The notes under the pieces: model-generated
What the model saw: the letters and a program-made list of their open reading frames with translations, nothing else
What the model was told of the DNA's origin: nothing
Databases searched by the model: none
Shown: one piece after another, positions 1-17,290 of the stretch
Layout: each line of letters begins with the position of its first letter
Numbering within the stretch: the stretch's first letter is position 1
Program-made: the position numbers and the translations under genes
Origin: Puffinus mauretanicus
Taxonomy: Eukaryota; Chordata; Aves; Procellariiformes; Procellariidae
Reading direction: 5' to 3'
Assembly (NCBI GenBank): GCA_023333565.1
Contig: JAJKFH010003927.1
Coordinates: forward strand, 310,001-374,000
DNA length: 64,000 nt

Positions 1-4387
<4,387 letters not shown>

Positions 4388-4393
4388 TTCATC

Positions 4394-4480
4394 CTTGGGG
4401 GAGGGGGAAGGAAAAAAGAAGTGGCGGGGGGGGGGGAAGAGAGAGAGAAAAAAGAGGGGGAAAAAACCTCCCACAAGTGA
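4394..4480 (-). promoter_or_regulatory. CBS: Extended polypyrimidine tract before the CBS first coding exon
   Basis: Read on the minus strand, the roughly 75 nt before the acceptor are almost all pyrimidine, including a run of about ten C and alternating CT. It ends CCCCAAG at the exon. This is a very strong binding region for U2AF2 or PTB-type proteins. The homopolymer run is probably variable in length between individuals. Confidence 0.6.
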
Positions 4481-7400
4481 GAGAGTGATTTGTATGCCTT
4501 GCTGTAACAAGGTCAGAGCATCTTTTGAGACTATCATCAAAGTTATTCAAGTTCTGCTACACGAGAAACCACCTATTCACATCATTGACCCCCCTACAAT
4601 AGCTAAAAATCATGTTACTAATAAGCCCTTATTCTTGCCTCTGTCCCTTTACCAGCATATCTATTTCCAGTCTAGCATTTCAGCATGCAGTTCTTCTGAG
4701 GGAAGCCTGAACAGAAACTACCCTGGTGGCAATTTTCAAGAGAGCAGTATTGTCTGTAAGCCCAAAGGGGCAATGGCAACAAGTAGTTTTTAACACCCAA
4801 GAACAGGTTCTGCCACTGACTATAAGAGATCCTGTCACTATACCTAAGACCCAGGTATTAGGAGAGAGAGCATAGTATGTCTCAGTTAGACGAATCCCAT
4901 CCTCAAATGTCCCAGTCTTATTTTTCCCTTATATGAAAAAGGTCACAACAAATGGGTATTTTAATGGTCAGTTGATGTTTCCATAGTACTGGGAAGATGG
5001 GAAAGCATTTCAGCATACTTTTGATTTGCCAAATCCTTATACCAAAACAAGAATGCAATGCTGAGTGCAAAAGCTCAATACAGTGCCCTACATGAAGATA
5101 ACTTAAACATACCGAAGCATGTGCTTACTGTAACTAGCCTCCATAAATATCAAGAAAACAGGACTAGTCTCATGGGAGACACCCCCTCACACCAAAAAAA
5201 TAGTTCTCTGAAATAAAACCTCCCCATTCCAAGCAGAGAGGAACAGAGTAAGACTACTTAGTGACTAATTAGAAAATGGTGCCAAAAGACTCTGCATCAC
5301 TACTTGTGATCATGAAGGACAACTCTTCCAGAAAGGCCACTGGTTTCAATAGCACCTACCTCCACAGCATTCCAGCAAAAAACCTAGAAATCCCTCTGAA
5401 AACAGATAGAGCTTTCCCAAATTCTGGTGACAGAAAGACAGGCAAATAGTATTCCCCAAAGACCAATGAATACCTTAGACACAGAAACAGGCCTTTCTGA
5501 TATCAACTTCTCCATGTTCTTTGGTGAAAGTGATGGCACAGTAGACTGGACTTTCTTCAGGAGACCGAGTAGTGTGGGTCACAAGACTGGAATCCTCTTC
5601 AAAGCTGCAGATCATGCAATTTAGGAAAAAAAAAAAAAAAAAGAAATCAGGAAACAGTCTCTCGTAGGGGCAAGATACACATCCCACGTCCATAGGGAAA
5701 AAAAGAAGCTGCAAAACAAAGTGAAGACGACTTGTATAAATAGGATAAAAAAAAAAATCATGCAGCAGAGGTATTGCGCAAGATCAACGGAGAGTCTCCT
5801 GACCCTGTTCTTCCCACATTACCTAATCTTCCCTCTGCCCTGCCCTCCATGGTTCAGATCCAGTAAAGTAAGCAGAAAACATCTCTATTGGACTGTCTGC
5901 AATTCCATAAGCTTGAAAGCCACACAAAGTAATAGAAAATACTGCAGTTCACAGGATACCTACTTCTAGGGACACCTACTTCTAGCCACCACCAAAAGAC
6001 CCTGTACACAACTTAGGAAAAGGCTTTATACAGGAAAAGTTACAGAGGCCCCTCTACCCTTGAGGAGACCAAAAATCTCACAAGTTCCTACCCAAGCTGA
6101 ATTAGTGTTGCATGCACAATTACAGTGATGCTGGATATAACACACACAGCAAACACTTCAACCACAAGGAAGAAAGGAAGCCTTCTAGCAGGCTTTTTGT
6201 TTCAGAAATTAGTAAATATAAAATGCAAGCAGTAAGTTCACTACTTCTACTCCAGCCAGTTGTTCATAAAGCCTGCCTGCTTCCTTTCCATTGAAGACAA
6301 AAATCTGGCTGAAGTCTTGGAAAGTGTGGGGTTTTTCACCAGTGGATTCAAGCTCTTTCCATTACTGAGTTGTGCTAGGCCTGGAAAGGGTCCCTGGCCT
6401 CATCCTCCTTCTTCTGACAAATGCGCACAAAACAGACAGCTTAGATCAGGCAGAGTTGATGGTCTGGTGACACACTGGAAAAAAAATCTGAATCACAGGA
6501 TCAGTGAACTTTAGCATTTGATCCTGCAGGTTAACATGCACCACTAACCACTACTGCCTTATGCACACCAATTCTTTCCTTAACTGCTGATCTGAAGAAA
6601 ATGCCTAAGGCATTTAAACTGCCCTCCTTTAGGAAAAAAAGCCTCTGAAAGTGCCAACTTTCCAGACTAAGGCTTGAAATAATTCTCCTTCTGGATATAA
6701 AGACTTCCATGCCACCAAAACGATTCGATTCTACTTTATTTAGGTTAATACATGCTCAAGAGCCAAGATAGACTACATCCTGTCCTAGACTACCGACCGG
6801 GACTAGACTGAAAAGACACCGGTCCAAGAAAGCTAATATCCTATAAGTATACATAATTTAACACCAACCAGTCTTTGTTCCCAGAAATAAGCTTACTTCT
6901 AGTTCCAGAGTGAAACCCAGCCTTCATTTCTATTTCTAGAAGGTGCCTGGTTCACAGTTCAGAATATCAGCACTTTTTTCAGTAAAGAAGTAGTACTGGA
7001 GAAGTTTCAAGGCTTCCTATAAGCCACATCCACATGCTCCTTCAGACAGCTGGCATGCCATACCAGACATAGACACCGGCTACCTCTGCTCACAGGTAAC
7101 ACTGACAATATTTATAAAGTCCATCTAATACGGGTACCTTGCTGCCAAAGGATAAACCATTTCAACGTGCAGGAAGAAAGCAGCAAGGGGTTATAGACAG
7201 GAAACAGCAGATTTTGTTAATCTTCTAGGTTCTCATAAAATAGTAGTGCAAAAAAACCAGACTTTAAATCACCAATCCTCAGTGTCCTTCAAGAGGGTTC
7301 AAAAACTGAGGAGAAAGGGAGAGAAATTCGTTGCAGTAAAAGTTTCAGAGGTTTCAAAAAATAAGTGTTTATTCTTCGTATTGACAGCAGGAAAGAAATG

Positions 7401-10024
7401 AAAATTGCGTTTTGGAGGATTCCCTCCAAATTGGGCAAGACAACACCATCTCATTTCCTCTATTGTAAGGCAAAAAAATCCACAGTCCACCAACAGCAAC
7501 ACCCATCATCTCTTGAACTAGAAACAGCAGAAACTGGAAAAGCTATATTTATTGCCTTCAACTAAGCTGTGAGATTCTCTCAAGTGTTTAGAGGAACGGC
7601 AATACTCTCACGTTTGATCAAAGCTTCAATAATGGGGCTAGAACTTTGAACAAAAATGAGGAGAGAGAAAAAACTAACCACAAGCATTGCCAACAAAAAT
7701 CCTGTCACCAAATACTAACCTTGAGCAACATAATTCGTTGGAAGGAACACAAGCTCCTGTTCAATAAATCCCTTCAAATCAGCTTATTAGGCATTATTTT
7801 AAATAATGCCACACCCACCCAGGCCAAAGTAGATAGGTATGCATATATGGATTTATAAAGTCAAATTCTAATCATGCTAGTAGAAAATCAGTCTCAGCTA
7901 TGGTCAACCTAATATCTTAGAGTTTTGAAGAAGGACAAAATCCTAGGACAGACTTGGTTGCTTTCCAAGTACTACAGGACTCAGCAGAGCATCTGCGACG
8001 GCTTACTGTTATACCAAAAAACAGGTCAAGAGCCCAAGGGTGACTTGTCATGTTCATAACCGACAGGAAGACCTCAGATCTCCGAGCTCCTTCAGTGCTA
8101 CTGATGAGCTTCCTGACACACCACCCAGAACATCCCACTGGTGCTTACAGCCCTAGATGATGCAACATCAGCAAAACAGGGGGCAGAGGTAGTCAGTCTA
8201 GGATATCCAAATTCCTCCCAAGACCTATGATCCTGCCTACAGGCCAAATCAGGCCATAGGAAGCTGGTGAATCTTTCTACTGTGGAGATCTTTGGGGGAC
8301 AAAGTAAAGAGGCTGAGCAGAAATCACCAAAACAGAGGACGATAGCAACTTTTTCACTAGCCTGACCCTCTTCTCAATCTTTCTTCTGGGAATGCAGACT
8401 GGGGTGACAGGACAAGAGAATGGTGACTGCTGCTCCAACTGCAACTGAATGCTGCTCAGAAGAGTCTGAGGGACGTAAGCTGCAGGAAGAGTTGCCCATC
8501 TTCAGGGAAGAAAATCTGTCAGCCTGAATTTAAGTTTGCTGTAAAAGGGAACGTTCCCATAACTAGCTGGGGGTGTGGGCAGAGTCTAACTAGAAAAGCC
8601 TGACTAACTTCTGCCATTATATCTGCAGAACACACGAGGCAGAAAAATCAAAAAGACAATTTATAAAGTCACTTAAACCTAAGTCACGAAGGGGATTGGG
8701 ACATAGGCAGAGGTACGAGATCCAGAAAGCCTCACGGGCAAGGCTCACATCTCTGGATCCATCTCCACAGGGAACCCAAGACCTAAACTATTTCTCAACT
8801 CCTACAGAACAGGATTGAAGGCCAGCGAGTGAAATTAATCCCCAACCAGACTGAGCTGAACTCACTCCATAGATATGTTAGGAGCTACAGTTTCTAAGGC
8901 TGTTTACAGTATGTGATGTCAGCACTAATGCAGACTTTTAAAGAGTATCATGTATGCGAGAACCTAATTAACTTGAGTCTTGTCTGAAGCAGAAATGAAG
9001 CTGTCTAGAAGGCAGGTGTAAGAGGTGGATCAGAGAAAGATGCCCCAAGAGCTGACTACTCAGCAAGAGATGAGATACAAGATTCCATTGTGCTGTGGCC
9101 TGAGAATAGGAAACTTTGACATTAAGCAAGTACTTTACTCCGTGAACAAGTAAACCACTGCAAACCAGTTGTTCTGCTCACTTTGAGTATCACAGGGTCT
9201 TAGAGAGCTTTAGGATTTTTACAGGTTACCAGATGTAGTAGTACCCATCCTTCGGAAGCTGTTTGGAAACACTACAGCTATAAGTGATTCAGGAGACAGC
9301 CATCCATTTTTTTGTTTGTTCCCCCCCCCCCGCCCCGCTACTTCCTCAGTAGCAGGCAGCCATTGCTCCTGGCTCTGATGTCAGGAGACATCAAGTGACC
9401 TGAAGTACCTGGGGTATAAATTAACAACTCCGTGGCTCTAGGAAGAAATACTTTGAGAATCAACTCTTATCTGTTTTCCTCTATAGAGCAGATGAGCATG
9501 TGTGTCCTCTCAATGATCACTCTTCCTTTCAAGGCTGGACTGGCATACTCATAAGCCTCCTGATAGGAAATGAGTAGTTCTTTAATACCTCTGTAACACT
9601 GCAAAGATGTTAAAACTTCAACAGCAAAGCAACTTCCACCACTATGGCAATTGTTAGATCAGCCAGTGAAAACATGAAAGTGTTCAGTCTGCCTTCCCCC
9701 CACAGAAGGGAAGCTGTGCATGCAGCCCTAACGCAGGTGTCTTCCGACATCTCTATTTCCTGAGCTCACTCCAACCCTGTCCAGACTCACGTGGTAAGTC
9801 TTCTGAGTGAAGACTGATGTCTTCAAGGAGCACAACAGCATTGGAGAAAAGACTGGAAAATGCCTTATCTGCATTTTAACCTGCTGCAATCAGAAGCTTT
9901 CATTATTTCTTTCCCTGCTTCTAGTTCCCTCTCCTTAGTCAGCACACAAAGATGGACCAACACTACAGCCTGAACAGTGCTCTTGATCCGCCAAGTTCAC
10001 CAAGTACAGGGAGAGAAGCATTAC

Positions 10025-10120
10025 CAGTAGTGTAACAGAGGCTCAGAGATTAAGCAAGTTGCCCAACATGACAAAAAGAGGGAGGTGGAGCTCTGCTCTC
10101 AATTTCTGACCAGGTCTATG
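10025..10120 (-). repeat. MIR / CORE-SINE-like remnant
   Basis: The plus strand reads AGAGGCTCAGAGATTAAGC, then AAGTTGCCCAACATGACA. This matches the reverse complement of the conserved MIR segment (a 'tgaccttgggcaagtcacttaacctctctg' type of order) with mismatches and small gaps. It is recognised from memory of the family and is highly diverged. Confidence 0.45.
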
Positions 10121-11339
10121 AAACAGTAGAAGCACAGCTCTCCTTCCCCAGCATTGTGGTGCTCCCCCGCAAGCCACCACATCTTTTGTTAGCCGAGGGA
10201 CCTCCGATAAAGTCTGACAGAGAACCGCTGATCACCACTGCCTGGGCAGAAAGCCAGCTTTTTGGCTGATGCATGTCTTGCAGGAAAGAGCAGCTGCCAC
10301 CCACTCTGGCTACATCTGCAGAGCTTTTGGCAGGCATCTACAGTGCAACCATGAGCACAGTACACCCTGCTGTCTGCCTAGTTCCTATGGATCTCACATG
10401 CAGACAGCAGGTACCTGCCAATAGCCAGAGGCCAGCCTCTCCCAGCTGTCCTGGCAGCCTGCTATGCTGCCAGCACCAGGCTAGTGACGCACCTGAGCCA
10501 GCACACACGCTCCAGGACACAGCCACCTGTGACCCTGGCTACCAACCACAATTTTTAGAAGTACTGCTCTGGCTTCAGGAAAGCAGGCTGGTTAACTCAC
10601 ATGCAGAGGGTCATGGTAGAACACTAAAGAGCCACCAACTAGTATCAGAAAGGATGACCTGTCCAACCGCCCCAAGTACTGGACCTAACCTAGCACCTAA
10701 ACCTTACTTCATCAGTAGTGATCTCACTACAGCCATTCTCCTGCTGAGAAATACCAGGTCCTGAGCAGGTCTCAGTTTCCCAGGAAATACTTTTCCTCCT
10801 CTGATATAAAATCCCCAGATTTTACCTATCTCCATACTCTTGAGTTTTCCCTTCTTTCTGCAGCACAAGTTTTGCAGAACATGGAGCTCTCATGCCTCAA
10901 CTCAGCAGACAGACTTGTTTGAAGGGTAAACAGTCTGAGCAAGTTTGCTGGAACAGGGCCCAGCACTCCAAAACCTCCATGGTCAAAGGCTTTAGGATAC
11001 TCAAACAGGAATAGGAGAGGAATTGCTCGTCTTTCAGCTAATGGCTGGTTCAGTAATATGCCAGCAGCATTACTAACATTGCTATTGAAGTAGGTTTCAT
11101 AGGTCTCAGCCAAGTACAGACCCTTCCTAATAGGGGAAGGGCAATGCATACAATAAAATGTAATAGAAGAAGCTTCTCAGTCCACTGTGTTAGCCAGGCT
11201 TGCAAAAAAATTTTGGCAAGAGACTGCCACGGTACCCGTGAGAACAATGGATGAAAGACCAAGAGCAGCTGAAGAGCTGGTGCCAACCCCAGAGAGAAAA
11301 CAAAAAGGAACAATGTCATCTTGCAAGCCTGTATAAGAA

Positions 11340-12960
11340 GCAGAATGCCAATCCTTCCTCCTCCTCCTGCTCCCAGCCCGGAAGGGGCACTCCGCAGGGA
11401 CCCTCTGGCCGCCCAGAGCATCCCCAGCAGCCGGCACCCTCCCGAGGCCTGCGCTCCCGTCCTCCCTCAGGGCTCCACTTGCCCAGAACAGCTCCAAAGC
11501 TGCCTATTCCTCCCTTTTCGTAAGCAAAAAAAAATAAAAGCCCACCCGTGTAGTACGACCACATTCACCCACCAGCCCGCAGCCCTCCGTCCTTCCCCAC
11601 AGCCCGAGGCAGCCCCCCGCCCCCGCCACGCCACAGTGACCGTTTAACGGCCACCCCCGCTGAGGCGAAGGGCGGTGCAGCCCACCCCACGCGGCACCGC
11701 CGCCTGGGGAGGGGGGGAAGGGCACGGCCACCCCCAGCTCTCCTCCCCCACCCCACGCCCGCGGATGATGCAACGGGCGGCGAGGGGGATGAAGCCGCCC
11801 GCAACGCCACGGTGCCACCGCCCCCCCGCTACGGCCTCCACCTCACCCACGCGAGCCGGGCGCTCCCCAGGACACCACCGCCGCTGCGGCGCGGCACACC
11901 GGCCAGGGGGAGGGAGGGGAAGGAGGCAGGGACGCAGCGGTAGCCGGCCGCGCGCGGGGGTTAAGAAGAGCCCGCGAGCCCCCTAGCCCCGCCCCGCCTG
12001 GCGCCGGCCCCGCCCACCTCTGCCCGCCCACCGCCCTCCGAGGGGGAGGGAGCGGGAGCGCGCGCGGCGATTGGCCGCCACGGGGGCGTTGGCGAGTCAG
12101 AGACAGCCAATGGGGAGGCGGCGCGGGGCCACGGGGCACTGCCGCCTGCAGCCATGTGGCGGCCGGGCCGGGCCGCGGGGTAGGGGGCGGCCGGCGCTGC
12201 CCGGCCCCACGCCGCGGCTGTGCGGGGAAACCGGAGGCAAAAGGCCCGGGGTTTCTCCAAACGGCCTTCGCGGAGCCCGGGGCGAGGTCTGTGCCCGGGG
12301 GCGCGGGCCGAAGGGGGCGTGCCCAGGCCCCGGCCTTCGAAGGCGACGTTTAATGGCGCGCCTGGAGGCAGCGGAGGAAGAGGCAGGCGGGCCGCTTGTA
12401 CCTGCCGAGCGCCGCCAGCGTCACCGGCTGCCTCTCTCATTCGGGGAAAAAACCCAAACCACCGCATCGGGAGGGCTGCTGTGAGGGGAGTTTCACGGCG
12501 GGGTCCGCAGCCCCCCCCGGCACTGGAACCCCCCGAAAAGGCCCCAGGGTTGCGCTGCCTCGGGGCACCCGGCGTTGCGGGCCCCGCCGGATCGGTATCA
12601 GGAGAAAGAGAGGGCAGAGGCACCCCCGGGTCTCATGTCAAAGCCTGGAAGTACCCAGCCCGCGGGCAGGGAAGAGCTGGTGAATCCCCCGGCGGGGAGG
12701 CGCGGGCCGGGTACGGTGCCGCAGAAAGTAAGTGCAGGTGTCTTGCAGAAACAAACCCAGACCGGCCGTTTCGCCAGCAGCGAACCGGGAAACGGGTTTG
12801 TCCCAAAAGGTGCCGGGCCCCAAGCACGTCTCTGGAAAACACCTAAACGCTTTCTCTGCTTTAAGCTCCCGTGTTGCCTACGATCTGGCACCCGTCTGCT
12901 GGCGCGCTCGCCGGCTCAGAGGCAGGCTGCGTGCTGCCCGTGAAGAAGGAGCGGCCATCT
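11340..12960. promoter_or_regulatory. CBS: CpG island, candidate CBS promoter
   Basis: About 1.6 kb is strikingly G+C-rich and CpG-dense compared with the A/T-rich flanks. It has CCAAT boxes in both orientations: ATTGG at about 12070 and CCAAT at about 12107. It is the only such island on the upstream side of CBS before U2AF1, so I infer the CBS start site lies here. Long open frames inside it on both strands are a by-product of high G+C. On the plus strand a good donor (AAAGTAAGTG near 12724) leaves room for a divergent noncoding transcript. On the minus strand CAGGTACAAG near 12400 is a possible donor for an untranslated first exon. Confidence 0.65.
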
Positions 12961-15559
12961 CGAGCCCCGTGGGTAGCTGCGTCCTGGCCAAATTGGCTTC
13001 ATCTCTGTGCGTCCTTGTGGCACCAATGCAATGGAAAGTTATTATGCTCTGATGTAATTATTACACTTCTAATGGTGTCCAAGAATGTGATAGTGAGGTA
13101 TTCACCTGGGACGTCGCTCAGTGTCACAACGGCTGCATTTGCGTTGTTGTGCATGGAGCTTCACGATGCATAACACGGGGTGCAGGTGAATTTAAGACAC
13201 TCAGTGCAAATTGTCTCAGAGTAATTCTTGACTACCGCAAGGTGCTCCAGATTATGCAGAAAGTTAAAAAAACAGAACAGAAATCCTTGCATGAAAGTAT
13301 GAGATACTGAAAAGGCTTACCAGAGTGAAATGTCTCGAGAATGTAGCTTGTTGCTGTGGAAAGTCCAAGCAGCAATTTCTTCTGTATCTATAAAAAATAC
13401 CAATAAGGAGAAAAGCGATTCAAGGTAGCTTTATTTTAGAACGTGACTCACCCTGAAGTGTTCCACGTGCTTTAGGTAATCGAAGGAGTGGAGACAACTG
13501 TATGTCTCCATCTGGACACATAGATAGTGCATAGTATAGCTATTTGGGGAGTACTGCATGCTGTACAAAAATAAAAAGTAAGAAACAGAATGTTTTAATC
13601 AAGTGGTAAAAATGACAGGGGAGACTTTACAACTGGATGTGATTGGTCTGAAGCTGCATGGCCAGTCTTAGGGTCACAGAGAGAAGAGGATCTCTCTGGT
13701 AAGAAAATGGCCCATGACTAGAATGTGGGGTGAAATTTATGAAAAAACACAGGAAAAACACTGAGCAATTAAAAACAAATCAAGAGAAGAGCCAGGTATT
13801 TTATATCAGCCTTAAATAAACAGCAACACTGAGGCTGCTGTTTCATTACTTATGCTAAAAATCCACACTCAAATTACACAGAAAAATCCATGTTGATGAC
13901 AAATTACATTGCTTTTTCACTGCCCCTTTCTGGATCAAAATAGATGTAAACCTACTTTGAATTCCATTTTGTTATTCTCATTTTCCTAAAGAAAGATTTG
14001 CTAGAAAATACTGCTGTTAAACAGGACAATTATTTACTTTAAACTGCAATTTATGATTGAAATACGCATGTAAAGTGAGGTTTGCACAAGTAACCATTAG
14101 CCCCACTGGAAAAACATCCACTGGAAAAGCATGTGGAATGAGATTCTAGCTTGCATTTGGTACAGCTAAATTACAGAATGGCACAAGAGGAATCCAGAGT
14201 GTGAAAACGGTGACGTTAAGAAATTGGGTATAGGAAAAACCATGGGACATCAGGGCACACATGAGGCCCAGCTGCAAATTGAATATTTGGAACAGAATGG
14301 GTGCAAGTGTTTGAAAACTGCAGTCGTACCCACAGAGGGTACCTAAGGAGGGATAACCATACCTTTTATGCCTTTCAGGAGGGACTGAGGGAAGAGGCAC
14401 TGAGTCAGCTCTTCTGTCTGAAAAAGTGCCAGCCTTGCAGCAACCACTGCAACTTCAGGCAGATGGGTATCGAGATACAAAATCGGCAGCACGGATGGAT
14501 TTACCAGATCCTGTAAAATGTGAAACAGATACCTCAGAGGAGACTTGTAAGACCAAGTGACAGCGCTAGGCATGTTGGAAACTATCTGAACATAATATGT
14601 GAGGCTAATGAGAGGTATTTGTAATTGCACCACAGCTCTGCACTCAAAATTTGATCTCTTTCACCGTGGCAGCAGCCAGGTGAAGGTAAACTGCCAACAC
14701 TTACAAGAAAATGTGAGTTTTGACTTAAAAAAAAACAACTTAAAAGATCTCCACAGCAACACCTGCCCACACTGTGCCATTGGCATTAGTGGCATTAAAA
14801 TCAGTCATGGTGGCTGGGAATGAATACACAGAGCTTTGCTCCACCCCACTGCCCACTAAATCATTCTGGCTGAGCCCAATCAGCAGGACACTTAGATTAA
14901 TCTTCAACCCAGCTTTGCGAATAACTCCCATAAATCAGCAGGTCACTACCAATTTCATAAGTGGAGCCACTTGAGCCATTTCCTGAGATCTGACAATGCT
15001 TAGGATTATTTTTCTCCCCAGGAACAAGAGGAGTTGCGGTGAGGGTTGGTATATAATCAAAATTATTATTTGATCAGCGTAGCGGTGATGTGACACCGAC
15101 TGCAATATTAACATAGAAATAAATATCTTGTTTAGGAACAGCAAGCAGAGAATGTTGTTTCTTGTATCAGTGATGAGTAGACATGCTGAAGACTGAAAGG
15201 TTGAGGAGAGAGATCCCTTGGACTTCTGCAATCAGTGATCAAAGGGAGGGGGAAAATAGGTAAATGCTGTTGTGGTAGGATCACTGAAGGAGGAAGATCA
15301 GGTGGAAGAGTCTTTTTGTGAGCGACTAATGAAGTCACCCACAGAACCAGTGGTGCTTTGGTGGTACCCAGAGCCCTTTTGGGAAGGGAGAGCACGAGGC
15401 TATCGCACAAGCTCATGGAAATGATTTTATACAAAGGGAGGAAAAAGCAGCCCAAGGAGAGCCACTCCATATTTTAACTGCTTGGGAGCGGCTGCAAACA
15501 AGTTAGAGGACAGAATCATACTTCAAAATGGTCTTTGACAAACTGGAGAAATGAGATGA
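12961..15559. other. Intergenic, nothing recognised
   Basis: A/T-rich DNA between the CpG island and the CR1 fragments. Both strands have only short frames without recognisable domains. Confidence 0.6.
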
Positions 15560-16070
15560 GAAAGTAAAATAGGAAATTGGCCGATAAGGACAAATGCAAA
15601 ATTTTACAGCCAGGAAAGAGCAATCAGTAGCTACTATCTGGACAGCAATTGTGTAGAGTGGAAGGTATGACTATAGTGCCATGCAAACTCAATGCGAGTC
15701 AACAAGGCCCTGCTGTTGTGAAAAAAGCAAACATCGTACAGGGTTATGCAAACAGGACACATGGCACTCTCAGCACTGGTGCGCTTTGTTGAGGTACCAT
15801 GTCTCATCTGGATTGCTGCATTTCAAAAAAGGTATGGTCCATGTGGGACATGGCCTGAGGAGCACAACAAGAAGGTGTAGAGAGAAACATGGCCCAGGAG
15901 TAAAGACTCAAAGAAGTGAAGTTGTTCAGAGAAGAGCAAACTGAAAAAAGGCAGAACTGCCTTCCTTTAGCTAAAGGGCAATGAGGAAGGGGATAAACCA
16001 TTTTTCATGTTCCTTCAGAGTAGGAGAAAGTGGAAAAGGTCCAAGTTACAGCAACGAGGATTTAGGCTGA
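15560..16070 (+). mobile_element. Degenerate CR1 (LINE) fragment, plus orientation
   Basis: The plus-strand translation around 15590-15650 follows the order DKDKCKILQPGK, then N and a Q-L-L-S block, resembling the CR1 segment KCKVLHLGxNNPMxxYRLG. Further on, RFVEVPCLIWIAAFQKRYGP and WPRSKDSKK follow the later CR1 block (LVRPHLEYCVQFW, YKKD). It is interrupted by stops and much older than the copy at 46-49 kb. Assignment is by pattern only. Confidence 0.5.
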
Positions 16071-16074
16071 ACAT

Positions 16075-17290
16075 CGGAAGCACAGCATTGCTGAGGCTGG
16101 AAGGGACCTCGGGACATCTGCAGTCCAGCTTCCTGCTCAAACCAGGGTCCATCTAGAGATCAACCCAGGTTGCTCAGGCCTTGTCCAGTCAGGTCTTGAA
16201 GGCCTCCCAAGACAGAGACTGCACAGCCAGTCCAGTGCCTGACTTTCCTCATAGGGAAAAGGTTTTCCCTACACCCCGCTGGAACCTCCCCTCTTTCAAT
16301 TTATGACTTCAGTAAAGATCCTGACTTTTCCTCTTGCTGACCTCCCTGTAGGCACAGGGAGGTGGCTGTTAGGATCCCCCACAGTCATCCCTCCCCCAGG
16401 CTAAGCAAGCCCTGCTCACCTGGCCTGTCCTCACAGGGCCACCACTCCAGCCCCTGACTGTCTTGGAGGCCCTCTCCCCCGCCCCAAACTCACTTCAACT
16501 TACTGATGTCTTTTCCATACTGAGGGCCCAAAACAATAGACAGTATTGGATGTGGTCTAATGGGTGCCGAGTAGAGGGGGATAATCACTTCCCTCAGTCT
16601 GTTGGCTGTCCCTCTCCATCCCACTAAGGATGCAGTTGGCCCTCTTTGCTCCCAAGACACACTGTGGCCTCACATCCAGCTCGCTGCCCAACGTGACCCG
16701 CAGGGCCTTGCCTGCAGAGCCGCTCCCCTGCCAAGCAGTCCCCAGCCTGTGCCCTGCCAGGGGTTGGTCCACCCAAGGGGTAGGACTTTGCCTTTGTCCC
16801 TGCTGAATTTCATGAGGTTCCTGCTGGCGCATCCCACCAGCCTGTCCCGGTCCTGGTGGATGACTGCCTTGCCCCCTCATGTGTCAGGTGCACCACCCCA
16901 GTTTAGTGTCATCCACAAACCCGATGAGGACGCACTCATTTTCTTCTCTGAGTGATGGATAAAAATATTAGAACAGGACAGATACCAGCACAAACCCATG
17001 TGGAACTTGTAACTGGTCTCCAGGGAGGGTGTGAACTATTAATCTCTGCCCTCTAAGTCCAATGACCCAGCCAGTTTTTGTCTCACCTGGCAAGCCATCT
17101 ATGCAGACTGTAATAACCCAGCTTGGATACCAGGGTGGAATGAGAGACTCTGTCAGAAATCTTGCTCAAATCATCTACTAGTACTACAAGGAGGACATAA
17201 TCTGCTGCTCTCTCTTCACCTACAGATCTGTTCCCTTTGCTGAAGATGGTCTTTCTGTAAAGTGTTACAGCTGCCACCACATGTGTTTGA
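16075..17290 (-). mobile_element. Diverged CR1 (LINE) 3' fragment, minus orientation
   Basis: The left end GAGGCTGGAAGGGACCTC is the reverse complement of the common CR1 3' tail, although the terminal octamers are no longer clear. The interior antisense text (TTTCATGAGGTTCCTGCTGG, then TCATCCACAAACCCGATGAG) matches the CR1 reverse transcriptase region. Near 17083-17280 the minus strand encodes a decayed VDDLSKISDRVSHSTLVSKL, the counterpart of CR1 DFSKAFDTVSHSILL. No intact frame remains. Confidence 0.75.

Larger units (their letters stand above)
4394..11339 (-). other. Probable CBS 5'UTR intron(s) or upstream region, no coding gene seen
   Basis: The first coding exon starts at a splice acceptor, so the 5'UTR continues in one or more exons further right. 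This interval lies between that acceptor and the CpG island at 11.3-13 kb, so I infer it is mainly intron. It has a long polypurine tract on the plus strand at 4397-4466, A-rich runs at 5620-5645 and 5740-5757, a C run near 9320, and one SINE remnant at 10025-10120. I cannot place any untranslated exon. Confidence 0.5.

Noticed and set aside
9373..9398. Short hairpin TGATGTC AGGA GACATCA
   Set aside because: A seven-base stem is expected by chance in 64 kb.
11504..12943. Several overlapping frames of 100-220 codons on both strands near 12 kb
   Set aside because: CpG-island artefacts, mutually overlapping, with biased residues and no homology that I recognise.
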